From: Dactylellina haptotyla
Taxonomy: Eukaryota; Ascomycota; Orbiliomycetes; Orbiliales; Orbiliaceae
Assembly (NCBI GenBank): GCA_031310005.1
Contig: CM062388.1
Location: forward strand, 1,426,001 to 1,490,000
Direction: 5' to 3'
DNA: 64,000 nt
Shown: piece after piece, positions 1 through 10,698 of the stretch
How the letters are laid out: each line of letters begins with the position of its first letter
Position numbering within the stretch: position 1 is the stretch's first letter
Notes under the pieces: generated by a model
What the model was told of the DNA's origin: nothing
Seen by the model: only the letters and a program-made list of their open reading frames with translations
Database searches by the model: none
Made by a program: the position numbers and the translations under genes

Positions 1-372
1 CGGTCATCCATACCGAGATGATGGCCAAACAAAGTCACTCTTCGACGTTTACATTGCAAGTGCAGAGGTTGGCATGCGAAAACCAGAGCATCGGTGAGTT
101 AGCCCTAAGATGGGGGTTTTCTCCTCCTTCCCTCTTTTAGTATAGTTTCACTGATAATTCCATCCAGGATTTTTGAACATGCTATCAAAGCGTTAGGCGT
201 CGAGAACGCTTCACAAATAGTATTCTTGGACGATCTTGGTGGGAACCTCAAAGCGGCTAAGGAAATGGGTCTTAGAACCATCAAAGTACCCGTTCACGAT
301 GCCCCAGAGGCGGTCCGCCAACTCGAGGAGATGCTAGGCGAAAATCTTTCCTTGCCATCTTCAAAGCTATAA
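1..372 (+). CDS. HAD-superfamily hydrolase, C-terminal part (cut by window edge)
   Basis: Partial gene; the 5' part lies outside the window. Exons 1..93 and 168..372 join in phase across a GTGAGT...CAG intron to give about 99 residues ending SSKL-stop. The visible part carries the late HAD motifs: GMRKPEHRIF (the conserved Lys of motif III) and FLDDLGGNLKAAKEMG (the acidic motif IV that holds Mg2+). This spacing and wording match the HAD-IA branch that includes the N-terminal phosphatase domain of soluble epoxide hydrolase and the ACAD10/11 HAD domain. The substrate cannot be read from the sequence. The catalytic Asp motif I must lie upstream of the window. The family call is secure; the exact subfamily is inferred. 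Confidence 0.85.
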
Positions 373-2426
373 ATGTGGGCGGCTTTTGAGGCAGGTATGC
401 AGTAAGCAGCCTAGCGAACCTGATTCAACACTGGCTCGATCAGATTGTCTCAGGTGGCGGGACTTTTTTTTTTTTTTGTTCTGGGAAAATTTGAAGGCGC
501 ATTAGCCAATAGAGAGTGACTAAACATGGATGTTATGATAAACTGCTGGGCTGGTGTGCATATGTAGCTAAGCAGACATGTATCTCTCGACCTGGGCACT
601 CAAGTTAAACACGGTGTACCTTGTACTTGTCCGCAGTGTCAAACGATTCCTGTTTGAATTCCCTCGATCCTATAAACATGTAAAAAGCAGCTGTTCCTTC
701 CGGAAAGAGCATGTGGCTTTAGAAACTAGGATGGCATCATGGCGAAATAGCCAAGAGAACAACAAGAAAAAGAAACGAAAAGAAAAAAACCTTTCCCTTT
801 CCATCCCTGCTGCTTGGGTGGCCATCTTAAGACGAGATGTGCACATGCAGATTCATGGAGGAATCCTTTCTCAGAGTGGTGTTCCGTGGGCACTTCTTGT
901 GGTCAAATACTCCGTGGTGCATTGACAAGTGGGTCAGAGTGCCGACATGAGACGAAACTTTCGAGCATTTCTTTCCCAAGAATAACAGGTGTACCTCGAG
1001 CTTGGGTACAAGTGCTAACAAGAATCAAATGCAATCAGAAACTGGGGAACTTCGGGACCGATATGGCTAGCGGCTAGGTTCTGGGGAGCTCGGAACTGGA
1101 ATCGTGATAATGGTTTCTTTTTACATCGAGCTTCTCCGTTCCAGAGCTTCTTCCTTTTTTCGTCTAAAGCCTTAAGTCTCATCTGAAGCGAGTCAGCCCC
1201 TGTAAGCATTGTTGACCTGGAACCAATGAGGATACGGCAGTCCAATAGAGGTCCACGCATGCATGAGTGGTCCCTCCTCGGGTGTGTACCCAATTCTGAT
1301 TCTGACAGACTCTCATTGCAGTTGGCATTGTGGGACCTGTCTTGCCACGAAAGTTTCCGCCATGTCAGAGCGAAACTGTGTTTTCCCAATTCCCAAAATT
1401 CTGGGTCTTGAAACCGTCTGGAGACCAGGCTGCGGTTTCACAGCCAATGGGAACGGGTTCCTGCCGTGTTTGACCATGGCAAACATTCTCTGGCGGATAT
1501 ACGCTGCTTCTTCAACATCCAGGTAGTAAGTAATCGTCATCTGGAGGCTAGAGCGTTGGTGGAGTAAATCCATCAGCCTAGGTACGGAGCATGCATCAAT
1601 GCGATGGACGTTGCAAGGGTGCTTCGGTAATGGTACATGGACAAATGGAATCCCCGTCACGAAAGTCAGGAAAAATAAACTGGCTGGCTGGCTGCTGGCT
1701 CGAGTGAGGCGCCGGGTGATTTGACGGAACGGCACTAACGATACCCCAGTCAAACTTTCCATGGGTGTCTCAAGGGCAGTAGGTATAATTCCAGAAAGTA
1801 AGGTTAAGCTTCTTAGCTCGCATTCTTCTAACCATGCATATCCATGTTTTCTGTCCACTTGCGTTCGGAAAGATGTTGAGCAAGTACAAGGTACATGACA
1901 CCTCTTGCAGTGCAGTGGGATCTCCCTTACACACAAAGCCTCCTGTTTGCAAAAACCCACAGGGTACATGTCAATTACATTACATTACAAATGTGTCTGG
2001 GTCTCATCAGAGGCGCAGTGTAGCTCGTTCTGGCTGGCTCATTCCTCGTTCATTCAACCTGGCCACACCATATAATACTGATCTTTAATTAATTTCTTTT
2101 TAAATCTATATTTTATTTTTCCAGGTAGCACCACAGTAGATTCTCAAATTTAGACCTCTCCCACCCTTCGTCCTCGAGACCTTGATTTTCTTGTCCTTCC
2201 GCCCCTCATCATTGCTTCCAACATCAAAGCACCCAAGTATAGTAACCATCTTCACCATTTGAATACCTGGGTTCACTTAAAAACCGATTAATCGACATAT
2301 TGCATATTTACGTTTCTCGATATAATTGTCTCTCGGTTTTCGATATACAAACAGCTGGCACTGCCTTCGCAAACAAACATTAAAATTCGGATTGACGATA
2401 TAGATATCGTCGCCCTTCTACAAGTC
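373..2426. other. 2-kb intergenic stretch, no supported gene
   Basis: No reading frame here has recognisable protein similarity or a plausible intron pattern. The longest frame is 218 codons on the minus strand (1313..1969); it lacks any motif and I do not accept it as a gene. Small low-complexity patches include a T-run near 467 and a GGCT-rich patch near 1680. The last 300 bases (2100-2426) are AT-rich and pyrimidine-rich and look like leader or promoter of the next gene. Confidence 0.6.
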
Positions 2427-3122
2427 ATGGTCCTTACCTCAGGACCTATCACCTATCCTTATGAGTTTTGTTCTGCAGAACAGAAGCAACTTTACTACGG
2501 GAGCTACTCGGATTATATATTGAACCAAACTGCTTTCACAAAACCACCAACATGCGACCTAACGCACACATTATACGCTGGGGTGACAGAAGAAATCGCA
2601 TATCCTGGCTGGAACTCGATACCCGAAGACACAATCGCCTATTGCCTCGATAATCAACAGATCTTGTCCGAATCATATGGATATCCTCTGGATCCAAATT
2701 CAACTATATACATGACGGGATATCATACGATGGAATATGATTGTGGAACGGGCTTAGAGCCACCCGAGGATCACACTGATCCTTATCAGCCATTCCGAAA
2801 GTACATGTCACCATATGGCAACATGGGAGATTGTTCTCAGTACCCCCACGCAAACTGGTCGCCGTCCGAGCAATCTGCGGCATCATTATCCCCGCCATAT
2901 GACTATCATTGGGATCAAGCCGACTCGATAAAGTGTCATCCTAGTTATGATAGTCAAAATGAAGAAATTCTCCTCGGCCTCGGCCTCTATGACTGTCCCG
3001 AACTCACCATGAGTGACGGCTCTGACAGTTGCTTCAACCAAGGAAGAGGTCTGAAACTAGAAGAGAGCTTTGAGCTCAAAGCAGAGTACTTCCAGAGCCG
3101 AGAATCAAACTTGTCAGAATGA
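2427..3122 (+). CDS. Fungus-specific low-complexity protein with LLGLGLYD motif
   Basis: Single-exon frame of 231 residues, ATG at 2427, TGA at 3120. The protein is rich in Tyr, Pro, Ser and acidic residues, with no signal peptide, membrane segment or catalytic motif, so it is probably largely disordered. Near the C-terminus it has EEILLGLGLYD followed by GRGLKLEESFE, a pairing I associate with a family of uncharacterised filamentous-fungal proteins. The function is unknown. Its AT-rich leader and the absence of an overlapping better frame support it as a real gene. It faces IMP4 tail to tail. Confidence 0.65.
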   Translation: MVLTSGPITYPYEFCSAEQKQLYYGSYSDYILNQTAFTKPPTCDLTHTLYAGVTEEIAYPGWNSIPEDTIAYCLDNQQILSESYGYPLDPNSTIYMTGYHTMEYDCGTGLEPPEDHTDPYQPFRKYMSPYGNMGDCSQYPHANWSPSEQSAASLSPPYDYHWDQADSIKCHPSYDSQNEEILLGLGLYDCPELTMSDGSDSCFNQGRGLKLEESFELKAEYFQSRESNLSE

Positions 3123-3794
3123 TGTGGATCTACTTCTCGCTCATCTTTCGTTTCCTCTGTTTTCCTTCTCCAGCATTTCTTTAATTTTTGTAAGCATTTT
3201 AGCGTGATCTGGCCAACTAGCGTATCGACCCCGATTGTTCATACCCAATCGTTTTTTTCATTTTCCTTTTTTTCATATTTTTTTTTTTAATTATTCTGTG
3301 CATCCAATCTCTATCTCCTTTGTAACCCCAGGAGTTCAATTGTGGGTGTAGAAGCTGCTCACTTCATTTTTGCAAGATACCCTCTACCACCACTGCCTAT
3401 TTGTCTTTCTGTAGCAAATTGCTTGCATATATAAAAGGCGTTTAGATCATTTTTGCTATATCTCTTGTCTTTGCGCATTTGCACGCCTTGGTCTGTTCTC
3501 TGATAAGGGCGCCATCGTTCGACGTTGGATTCTTCGGTGGATGTTATACTGTAACTCGGCGAGTTTGATATCAGAAATTCAATATCCTTTTCTTGTTTTC
3601 TCTCGTTCATATTGCGAGAGCTCATAACAACAGCATGTCTGGCGTCTGGCAACGAGACTATAGTCCATCGTAATCTTTTTTTAAATTCGAAGAAATCTGA
3701 GGTTGGATCTCCGTTCTGTAGAAGTGCTGGAATGTCTGTTCCTGTCTCTTCCGTTCCTCCAAAACTCAGGATCTCATAACAGTTCCTCGCATGC
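3123..3794. other. Convergent 3' region
   Basis: This lies between the stop of the LLGLGLYD protein and the stop of IMP4. It contains several T-rich runs (3245-3295) consistent with 3' UTR sequence. The minus-strand open frame that runs here from IMP4 exon 3 is not coding: it is in a different frame from the Brix-domain tail. Confidence 0.5.
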
Positions 3795-4801
3795 TTACAA
3801 TAAGTCCTTCTTCTTTGCAGTTCGGGTATACTGGTTAAGCCGCCACTCCGTGTCCGCATCCTTGTTATCTGCTGTACCAAGTCTGATCTCAAATAGCTAT
3901 GCATTCATCATTAGCATGAATCTTTGCCAAATACAAACATAATATATGGAACTTACTTTCATTTCCATCCTCGGTCCAACCTCAGCTAGTTCCACACTTT
4001 TCGGACCTGTTTTAACATAAACGTGATGGCGGACACTAATATAGTCACCCTCAGTCAATGCAAAAGTCACCACTCTTGCACTATCTTTCTTGACACCGGG
4101 TGGAAACAAATGCTTGAGAATTGTTACCACTCGCTTGCCGAGCGGTGTAGAGAATCCCTCAAAAATCAGATGGGGGTACGCTTCAGAAACGGTTCCGCGG
4201 GCGGAGTTGTCGATATCATGGCGTAATACTACATTGTGTAAGGAAAACATAACTGTAGGTCCGTGGGGGAAATGAGAAACTGTCAGAGCGGTGGGAACAC
4301 CTCTATGCTCGTGTAACAGAAGCAAGTCGGAGACAGATGTAGCCAGACATGATGATGCTAGCTGGGGAAGTACTGTATTCCCGCGATTCAGCCGTATAGA
4401 TGTAGGGAAAAGTAATCTTATTTCCTATTAAAACGCACATTAGGATCCCAGGACTCTTGAGGTTGTGCACTCGGACAGGACTTTACCTTTGAGAATTGCA
4501 TCAAACGACTGCTCGGGTTTCTGCTGGTAGTGATCAGAAGTTTAGGTTCGGCGATTCCGCTAAGAGCGGCGTATTCATCGTCGACTAGTGTATCTTCCTC
4601 ATCTTCCGCTCTGTGCCTCGACTCATCGAATTTGTAATCTCTGCGAAGCTGTTCATCATCTGCGATGTCTCGAGGTAGTGGCTTGCCAGATGCGATGGAT
4701 GCCTTTAGCTTGGCGCGACGGTCAGCGACTGCAGCATCTTGAACCGCGAGCTGTTTTTTGTAGAGATACTCTCTCCTCTGCCGGGCTGTTCTCCGAATCA
4801 T
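3795..4801 (-). CDS. IMP4: U3 snoRNP protein Imp4 (Brix domain)
   Basis: Imp4 is part of the Mpp10-Imp3-Imp4 subcomplex of the small-subunit processome and helps U3 snoRNA pair with pre-18S rRNA in the nucleolus. Exons, 5' to 3': 4487..4801, 3957..4424, 3795..3896, all in phase, giving 294 residues (the usual length). The N-terminus [16 protein letters not shown] and the Brix-domain stretches [25 protein letters not shown] and [15 protein letters not shown] are diagnostic. The C-terminus reads [17 protein letters not shown]. The gene is head to head with RPL5 over 444 bp. Confidence 0.93.
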
Positions 4802-5005
4802 TAGAGCGGGAGCAATAAGTTCTGGTTTGAAGGGATATTTGAGGGTAGCAGGAGGAAAGCTCCGTCAGCGAAAGAAAGAAAGAAAGAAAAAATTAAATCA
4901 GTAAACACTTTCCTCGCAGCGCACATGCACACCACGGAAAATTTGTGTTCTGCAATCTTGCCTGTTTTGGGGCTGCAGCAGCCGATCAAAGGGTCGAGAT
5001 CCATC

Positions 5006-5048
5006 TGATAAGATGCAGTCCATCTGCAATCTTATCGGATAAGATAAG
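5006..5048. promoter_or_regulatory. Cluster of four GATA-factor cores
   Basis: TGATAAG (5006..5012), CTTATC (5031..5036), GGATAAG (5037..5043) and the overlapping AGATAAG (5042..5048). They sit midway between the IMP4 and RPL5 start codons. Confidence 0.5.
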
Positions 5049-5167
5049 ATTCCAGTCACGTGCGGAGCGTTAGGGCTTGCGCAACACGCACACACAAACA
5101 AACAGGTCGATAATAACCCAGCAAATAAACCATCTTCAAACTTCAAGATTTTTCTGATTTGCACTAT

Positions 5168-5212
5168 CGACAACACCGACAACATCGACAACATCGACAG
5201 CATCGACAACGT
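5168..5212. repeat. Five-copy 9-nt tandem repeat (CGACAACAT type)
   Basis: Units begin at 5168, 5177, 5186, 5195 and 5204. Units two and three are identical; the others differ by one or two bases. The repeat lies 34 bp before the RPL5 start codon, so it is probably in the 5' UTR or core promoter. Confidence 0.8.
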
Positions 5213-5245
5213 AGCAAGTGCTCTGACTGCTAGATATCAATCGCA

Positions 5246-6511
5246 ATGGTAACTTGATACTCTCTCCGTACCTAGCGCTTCCGTGGTCAACATCTTTGGA
5301 GCCTCTGCTAACTCATATCCGATGTAGCCTTTCACTAAACTTGTCAAGAACTCCGCCTATTACAGGTGTGTTTAATGTCCCCAAACCGCATTTCTCCCTT
5401 CCCTGTGGAAGAGAGGGCGAGGGACTATCCGGGCTGGCTCTCAATGGGTCTTTTTGCCGTCTAGATGACCCGAAGCCCTCTGCCCCAAGATACGAACCTG
5501 GGAATCGGCTCTCCAAAAATAATAGCAATCTCAACATTCAAACTAATAATAACCGTTCTTCGAATCAATTAGTCGTTTCCAGACGAAATACCGTCGACGA
5601 CGTGAGGGAAAGACCGACTACTATGCCCGCAAGCGCCTGATCACCCAGGCTAAGAACAAGTATGCGGCGCCAAAATACCGTTTGGTTGTTCGATGTAAGG
5701 ATGAAACTACGAATACAATCGCGTCTCTGGCTTGAGATTTAAGTTTAACGATCTTGCTTTTTATATAGTCACAAACCGTGACATTGTCTGCCAGATCATC
5801 CGATCTGAGCTTACCGGCGACAAAGTTTTCGTTGCTGCCTACGCTCACGAGTTGAAGCGATATGGCATCAACCACGGTCTTACCAACTGGGCAGCCGCCT
5901 ATGCTACCGGCCTTCTTGTTGCTCGTCGTGCCTTGAAGAAACTCGACCTTGACGAAACCTTCGAAGGTGTTGCCGAACCGGACGGTGAATTTGCGCTCAC
6001 TGAAGCTGCCGAGGGCGATGATGGCGAGAGGCGTCCATTCAAGTGCTTCCTGGACGTTGGTCTTGCCAGAACCTCTACTGGTGCCCGTGTCTTTGGCGCC
6101 ATGAAAGGTGCTTCTGATGGTGGTCTCTACATCCCTCACTCTCCCAGCCGTTTCCCCGGTTACGATATCGAGACCAAGGATTTGGACGCTGAGACTCTCA
6201 GGAAATACATCTTCGGTGGCCACGTCGCTGAATATATGGAGACCTTGGCTGATGATGATGAGGAGCGATACAAGTCGCAGTTCCAAGGCTACCTTGATGA
6301 TGATAAGGAGGCAGATGGCCTGGAAGATATGTACACCGAGGCCCATAGCAAGATCAGGGAAGATCCCTTCTTGGCAGACCCAGAACCCAAGTCCAAGACT
6401 ACAGAAGAATGGAAGGCAGAGAGCTTAAAGTACAAGAATAAGAAGCTCACCAAGGATGAGAAGGTTGAGAGAGTCAAGGCCAAGATTGCCGAGCTCAAGG
6501 CTGCGCAGTAA
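5246..6511 (+). CDS. RPL5: 60S ribosomal protein L5 (uL18)
   Basis: RPL5 binds 5S rRNA and, with RPL11, is delivered as the 5S RNP to the central protuberance of the 60S subunit. Exons 5246..5248, 5328..5365, 5573..5694, 5769..6511 give 301 residues (normal length). The first coding exon is just the ATG codon; splicing gives [17 protein letters not shown]. Diagnostic stretches are [36 protein letters not shown] and [20 protein letters not shown]. The highly charged C-terminus is typical of eukaryotic L5. Short 5' exons with introns are common in fungal ribosomal-protein genes. The gene shares its promoter with IMP4 and converges on FEN1. Confidence 0.95.
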
Positions 6512-6848
6512 TTGTACCAATCTTCAAGTCGAATTGCTTTCTTTGTCTATATTTTTTCTACTCGAGGCTCGAGATACCAGTAGTATTATATAATATTGGT
6601 AAAGCCGAGAATGATCATTTTCTCCATCTTGAATTTCCTAGCATTTCCTATATCAGGCGTTTCAGGAGGGTTTCGCTATCCTGTATTTTAATGCCCATGA
6701 ATGACGACCAACCAAGCAGTAACGTTAATAATACAGGATCGTGAATTAAGAACCACAACTCCGAACGCAGCTTAATGACACCCAATCCCAAAGACAAATA
6801 AAAAGTAAATAGAATAAAGAAGAGTGGCTCAAGTCGTGTAAAATATGC
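6512..6848. other. Convergent 3' region of RPL5 and FEN1
   Basis: An AT-rich 337-bp spacer between two stop codons. I see only 3' UTR-like sequence. Confidence 0.5.
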
Positions 6849-8279
6849 TTAATTTGCACCCCTAGGTGCCTTTTTCGAGTCCTTCTTTGCCTTGGCATCA
6901 ACTTTGGCTTTTTTCTTCATTTCTGCTGCTCTCTCGTCATTTTTGCGTTTGAGATTTGCAATTTCTTCCTCTGATTTTGGAATTACTTTGAAAAAGCCTT
7001 CGAGGCGGGCTGGGAGAGAAATAAAAGTTAGTTTGTATTTATTTTCGTAATAGAGGACGGTATTACTAACACTGTTGGGCGGTTGCGAGATTTTTGGTAA
7101 GTCGAGAAGCACCTGTTCTCACTCGACCTTCGTGAAACCCCTTATCTCCTACTAGAAACTTCACCAAGCCCTCAACATCCGGTCCTTCCCACTTGAAGTC
7201 GCAGTCCTCTGCGGGCACGACTTCGGGTTTCATTAAAAGTTCACGTGCATCCTGGTATGGAAAGTATTCGGGGACTTTGTATTTATCGGCGTCTAAGTTC
7301 TCGATGACTTTTTCAATCGATTTATGCTGTCGGATGAGTTTGAGGGCTGTAGTTGGTCCAATTTTGGGGATCGTATCACAATAATCACAACCAAGGAGAA
7401 TACAGAGATCGATGAACTGCTCCCGGGTCATGTCCAGTCCGGCCATGACTCTATCTAAATGAATTTCTTGAATAGGCTGCTTGCGTTGTTCGCTGAAAGT
7501 TAAGTGTCGAAGCAAGATCGGGGTCTCGAAACAGAGGGTATCCATGTCCTCAGATGCAGCAGCAAACACCTAACCCCATCAGTATACCATCTAGATCATG
7601 GTCAATTATATGCACGTACCTTTCCAGCTTTTGCCAACACAGCGCATTGTGCCTCTGCCTCGCAAGGGGCATCCAAATACGGAATCCCCATAAGCTTCAA
7701 AAGTTTTTTACACTCTTCGTTATGCTCTCTTGTGACCCGAACTGTTCTTCGGGAAAACTTTTCAATTTCTTCTGCCGTACCAACTTCTTTGGCTTCTTCA
7801 TGTGCCTCTTGGGCTTCGAACTTTCGAGCTGTGCGCTTGGCGAGCTCGCCTGATTTCAAGGTTGGCGGTTTGCCGTCAAATACATATAGAGGCTTGATTC
7901 CGTTGTCGACCATGCGTAGGGTGCGGTAGAACATCCCCATGAGATGAGACGTGGTTTCGCCTGTTTCCGAGGTGAGAACTTGGCCTTCGGATCGAACAGC
8001 AATCAAGAAGCTGTAAATGCTCATTGAAGCATCCTATGGTGCGGTTATATTTAGCATTAGATACGGGAATAGGAGTCAGTAGTGAGCGGATAGGAGAATC
8101 TGAACTTACGATAGCCACCTTGCGACCGAAGTGGTTCTTGATCTCGCCATTTTTGATAGCATCAGGAGCTACCTCTGAGATTACTTGGTACAGCTCTGAC
8201 GAAGGAGTTGGGTCAGCGCGACGTCATGGCTGAAAGTGTGTGATGTGTGGCGATGGTGCAACATACGCTTGATACCCAT
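6849..8279 (-). CDS. FEN1: Flap endonuclease 1 (Rad2/XPG family)
   Basis: FEN1 removes 5' flaps during Okazaki-fragment maturation and long-patch base-excision repair, loaded by PCNA. Exons 8267..8279, 8110..8195, 7620..8033, 7071..7569, 6849..7009 give 390 residues. Exon 1 is 13 nt, just MGIK plus one base. Catalytic acidic residues are present: Asp34 in VAIDAS, Asp in YVFDGKPP, the Glu pair in APCEAEAQC, the Asp pair in SEDMDTL, and Asp in LLGCDYC. The PCNA-interacting box QSRLEGFF is split by the last intron and followed by a Lys-rich tail. Start choice is fixed by the invariant MGI N-terminus, whose Gly2 threads the active site. Perfect and near-perfect MluI cell-cycle boxes lie 130-172 bp upstream. 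Confidence 0.95.
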
Positions 8280-8734
8280 AGCTATCAGTAGGCTTTAGAT
8301 TGGGTACAAATGCTATGAATCGTGCTCTGTGGTCAATGAAGACGGTGGTGTCTCGTTTGAAAGGTAGTGAATGTTGGGGTGGTGTTTGGGAGTGTGGTTG
8401 TCCGTTTGACGCGCTCTCCAGAAGAATAGATGATTTACGCCAGCTGACAGACGCGTTAGAGCCATGCCCGATGCTGCGGTTCTGTGTTGAGCCCGTGCAA
8501 TGCCAATGCCGCCGGCCGGTTCCCGTGTGTGATTTTAACCTAGGTAAAACTGCCACCAAAGCTAGCGGTTGCTGCAGGGCGTCGAAGCATCTATCGGCCA
8601 GTTAAATACGGTTGGGAATCCGGATAGGAATTCGGTCACAACTTCTCTCCGGGAAAATATCCCTACCAAAGACCAATACCCAGTGTGCCTTCCTAGATCC
8701 AGGCGAACATTTCCATTCCAAACAGAGCCCCACG
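8280..8734. promoter_or_regulatory. Shared promoter of FEN1 and GCDH with ACGCG elements
   Basis: A 455-bp divergent spacer. It holds ACGCGT at 8451..8456 and ACGCGC at 8409..8414, matching the MCB element bound by the MBF (Mbp1-Swi6) factor that drives S-phase genes in yeasts. Both sit on the FEN1 side. Confidence 0.5.
8409..8456. promoter_or_regulatory. Two MCB-type elements upstream of FEN1
   Basis: ACGCGC at 8409..8414 and the perfect MluI cell-cycle box ACGCGT at 8451..8456. MBF binding to this element is established in yeasts, and RAD27 is a known target there; use in this organism is inferred. Confidence 0.5.
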
Positions 8735-9055
8735 ATGTTGCGATTCTTCAGCCGTGCCGCCACACGCACAAACTTACGCCCGTGTGCAACTGTGCGCACG
8801 ACGAAGCCTCGAATACAAGCTCGAGCTGCTTCAACATTTGACCACAGGGACCCATTACAATTGCGCAATTTATTAGAGAACGAGGAAATTGCAATTGCAG
8901 CTACTGCTGAAGAATATTCTAAGCAGAAGCTGCTTCCTCGAGTCCTAGGTGGGTTGAGCCGTTCACTTTTGCTTAGATCTAGCCTCGGCTTGTAGTCTCT
9001 ACGATATACATTAAGGATCTTTTATGGATATAAGCATAACCTAGAAAAGATTCAG

Positions 9056-9088
<33 letters not shown>

Positions 9089-10698
9089 AGGGAAAAGGAA
9101 CTAACATGCCGTTTGTAGATGCCTATCGCAATGAAAACTTTGATACGAACATCTTGAAGGAGATGGGAGAGGCCGGGTTTTTAGGTGCCACTATCAAAGG
9201 TTATGGCTGTGCCGGTATTAGTGATGTCGGTAATGGGGTATGTTACCTTTCCTTAAACTTTGTTGTAATTTATATATAGAGTGGTTAATATATTACGAAA
9301 CATAGTTGATCACAAGGGAGGTTGAAAAAGTAGACAGTGGGTACCGGAGCGCATTGTCCGTCCAAAGCTCATTATCCATGGGAGCGATCTACGACTTTGG
9401 TGCAGAGGAACTCAAAGAGAGGCTGCTACCGGAGATGGCCAAAGGGAACATTTTGGGGTGTTTTGGATTAACAGAACGTAAGGGCTTTGTTCTAAACCCG
9501 TATAAAATCATCTGCGCGATATCTAACTACCATTGCGTATCTTCATAGCAAACCACGGTTCGGATCCTGGATCGTGAGTAAATACTCCCTAAATACGAAG
9601 GAAGGATTATTATGGTTTTCTAAAATATGTCGATCAGGATGGAAACGACAGCAAGACTTGACCCTACTCGTGAGGGTGTATATCTACTTTCCGGGTCTAA
9701 AACATGGATCACAAACTCGCCAATAGGTTTGTTTCCATATTTAGAAGCGTAGGGGGATATAAATTGACAACTAGTCCCTACCAGCGGATGTTCTTGTCGT
9801 GTGGGCGAAGCTAGATGGCAAGATCCGGGGTTTCCTGGTGGAAAGAGCTAGGTGTCCTCCTGGCACTCTTGAGACTCCCGCGATAAAGAACAAAACAGGG
9901 CTCCGAGCCTCCATAACCGGAATGATCCATATGGACAACGTACCTGTTCCAAAAGAAAACTTGTTCCCAGATGTAGAAGGACTCAAAGGACCGTTTGCAT
10001 GCCTGAACAATGCTCGATACGGGATTGCGTGGGGTACCATGGGAGCGTTAGAAGACTGTATTGAGAGAGCCCGAGAATACGCTCTCTCTCGAAAACAGTT
10101 CAAGGGTAATCCATTGGCGAAGTATCAACTTATACAGAAGAAGCTGGCAGATGCACTCACAGATGCTACATTCGGACTTCTTGCGTGAGTTTTCTGATCA
10201 AATCTCTATCGATATGATAAGACGAGAATGACAAGTTGATTGGGAAAATCGCCTGCTCTAGATGTGTTCACGTAGGCAGACTAAAGCAAGAGGGACTTAT
10301 TGTTCCGGAGATGATATCTATGATTAAGCGCCAGAACTGCGACCGTTCGCTATATCACGCTAGATGGTAAGTCTTTGCTGGGCATGTAATAGAGCAAGGA
10401 TATAGCAGACTAATTCGGGGCATGTGGTTGCTCTTTTCTTCGGAGATGGCAGTCTACAAGAGATATTCGGCGGAAATGCAGTCGCTGACGAGTACCATAT
10501 TGGTCGACATGTCGCAAACCTGTTCGTCGCGCAGACATATGAAGGGCAGAGTGACATCCACAGCTGTAAGCAAGCCAAACGTGGAGATGAGCATCGGTAC
10601 ACTCACGATACCAGTGCTGAAACCTACACTGACACAAAACCAATTGTTATCTAGTGATACTGGGGAGAGCCATTACAGGAGTGCAGGCGTTCTGCTGA
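8735..10698 (+). CDS. GCDH: Glutaryl-CoA dehydrogenase, mitochondrial
   Basis: FAD-dependent matrix enzyme that oxidises and decarboxylates glutaryl-CoA to crotonyl-CoA in lysine, hydroxylysine and tryptophan breakdown. Nine exons: 8735..8948, 9119..9237, 9306..9477, 9549..9573, 9638..9726, 9785..10184, 10262..10366, 10453..10565, 10655..10698, giving 426 residues. The N-terminus ([15 protein letters not shown]...) is Arg/Ser-rich without acids, a mitochondrial presequence. Family signatures are [65 protein letters not shown] and [19 protein letters not shown]; the Glu of TYEG is the catalytic base in this family. Exon 4 is only 25 nt. Intron 1 has a TA dinucleotide run (9057..9079). Confidence 0.93.

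Larger units (their letters stand above)
4802..5245. promoter_or_regulatory. Shared promoter of IMP4 and RPL5 with GATA cluster
   Basis: A 444-bp divergent intergenic region serving two ribosome-related genes. Seen directly: a GAAA tetranucleotide run near 4870-4893; four GATA-type cores within 43 bp (TGATAAG 5006, CTTATC 5031, GGATAAG 5037, AGATAAG 5042); and five 9-nt units CGACAACAN at 5168..5212 just before the RPL5 start. GATA cores are the known target of fungal zinc-finger GATA factors. Their use here is inference. Confidence 0.6.

Noticed and set aside
1313-1969. 218-codon open frame on the minus strand
   Set aside because: No domain, no intron signature, unusual composition, and no partner exons; consistent with chance in a 2-kb gap.
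3359-3904. 181-codon minus-strand frame over the IMP4 3' end
   Set aside because: It is in the wrong frame relative to IMP4 exon 3, which ends with the expected Brix tail and stop at 3795.
5366-5572. Possible intronic C/D snoRNA in the second RPL5 intron
   Set aside because: An AGATGA resembling a C box exists but there is no correctly placed D box or terminal stem.
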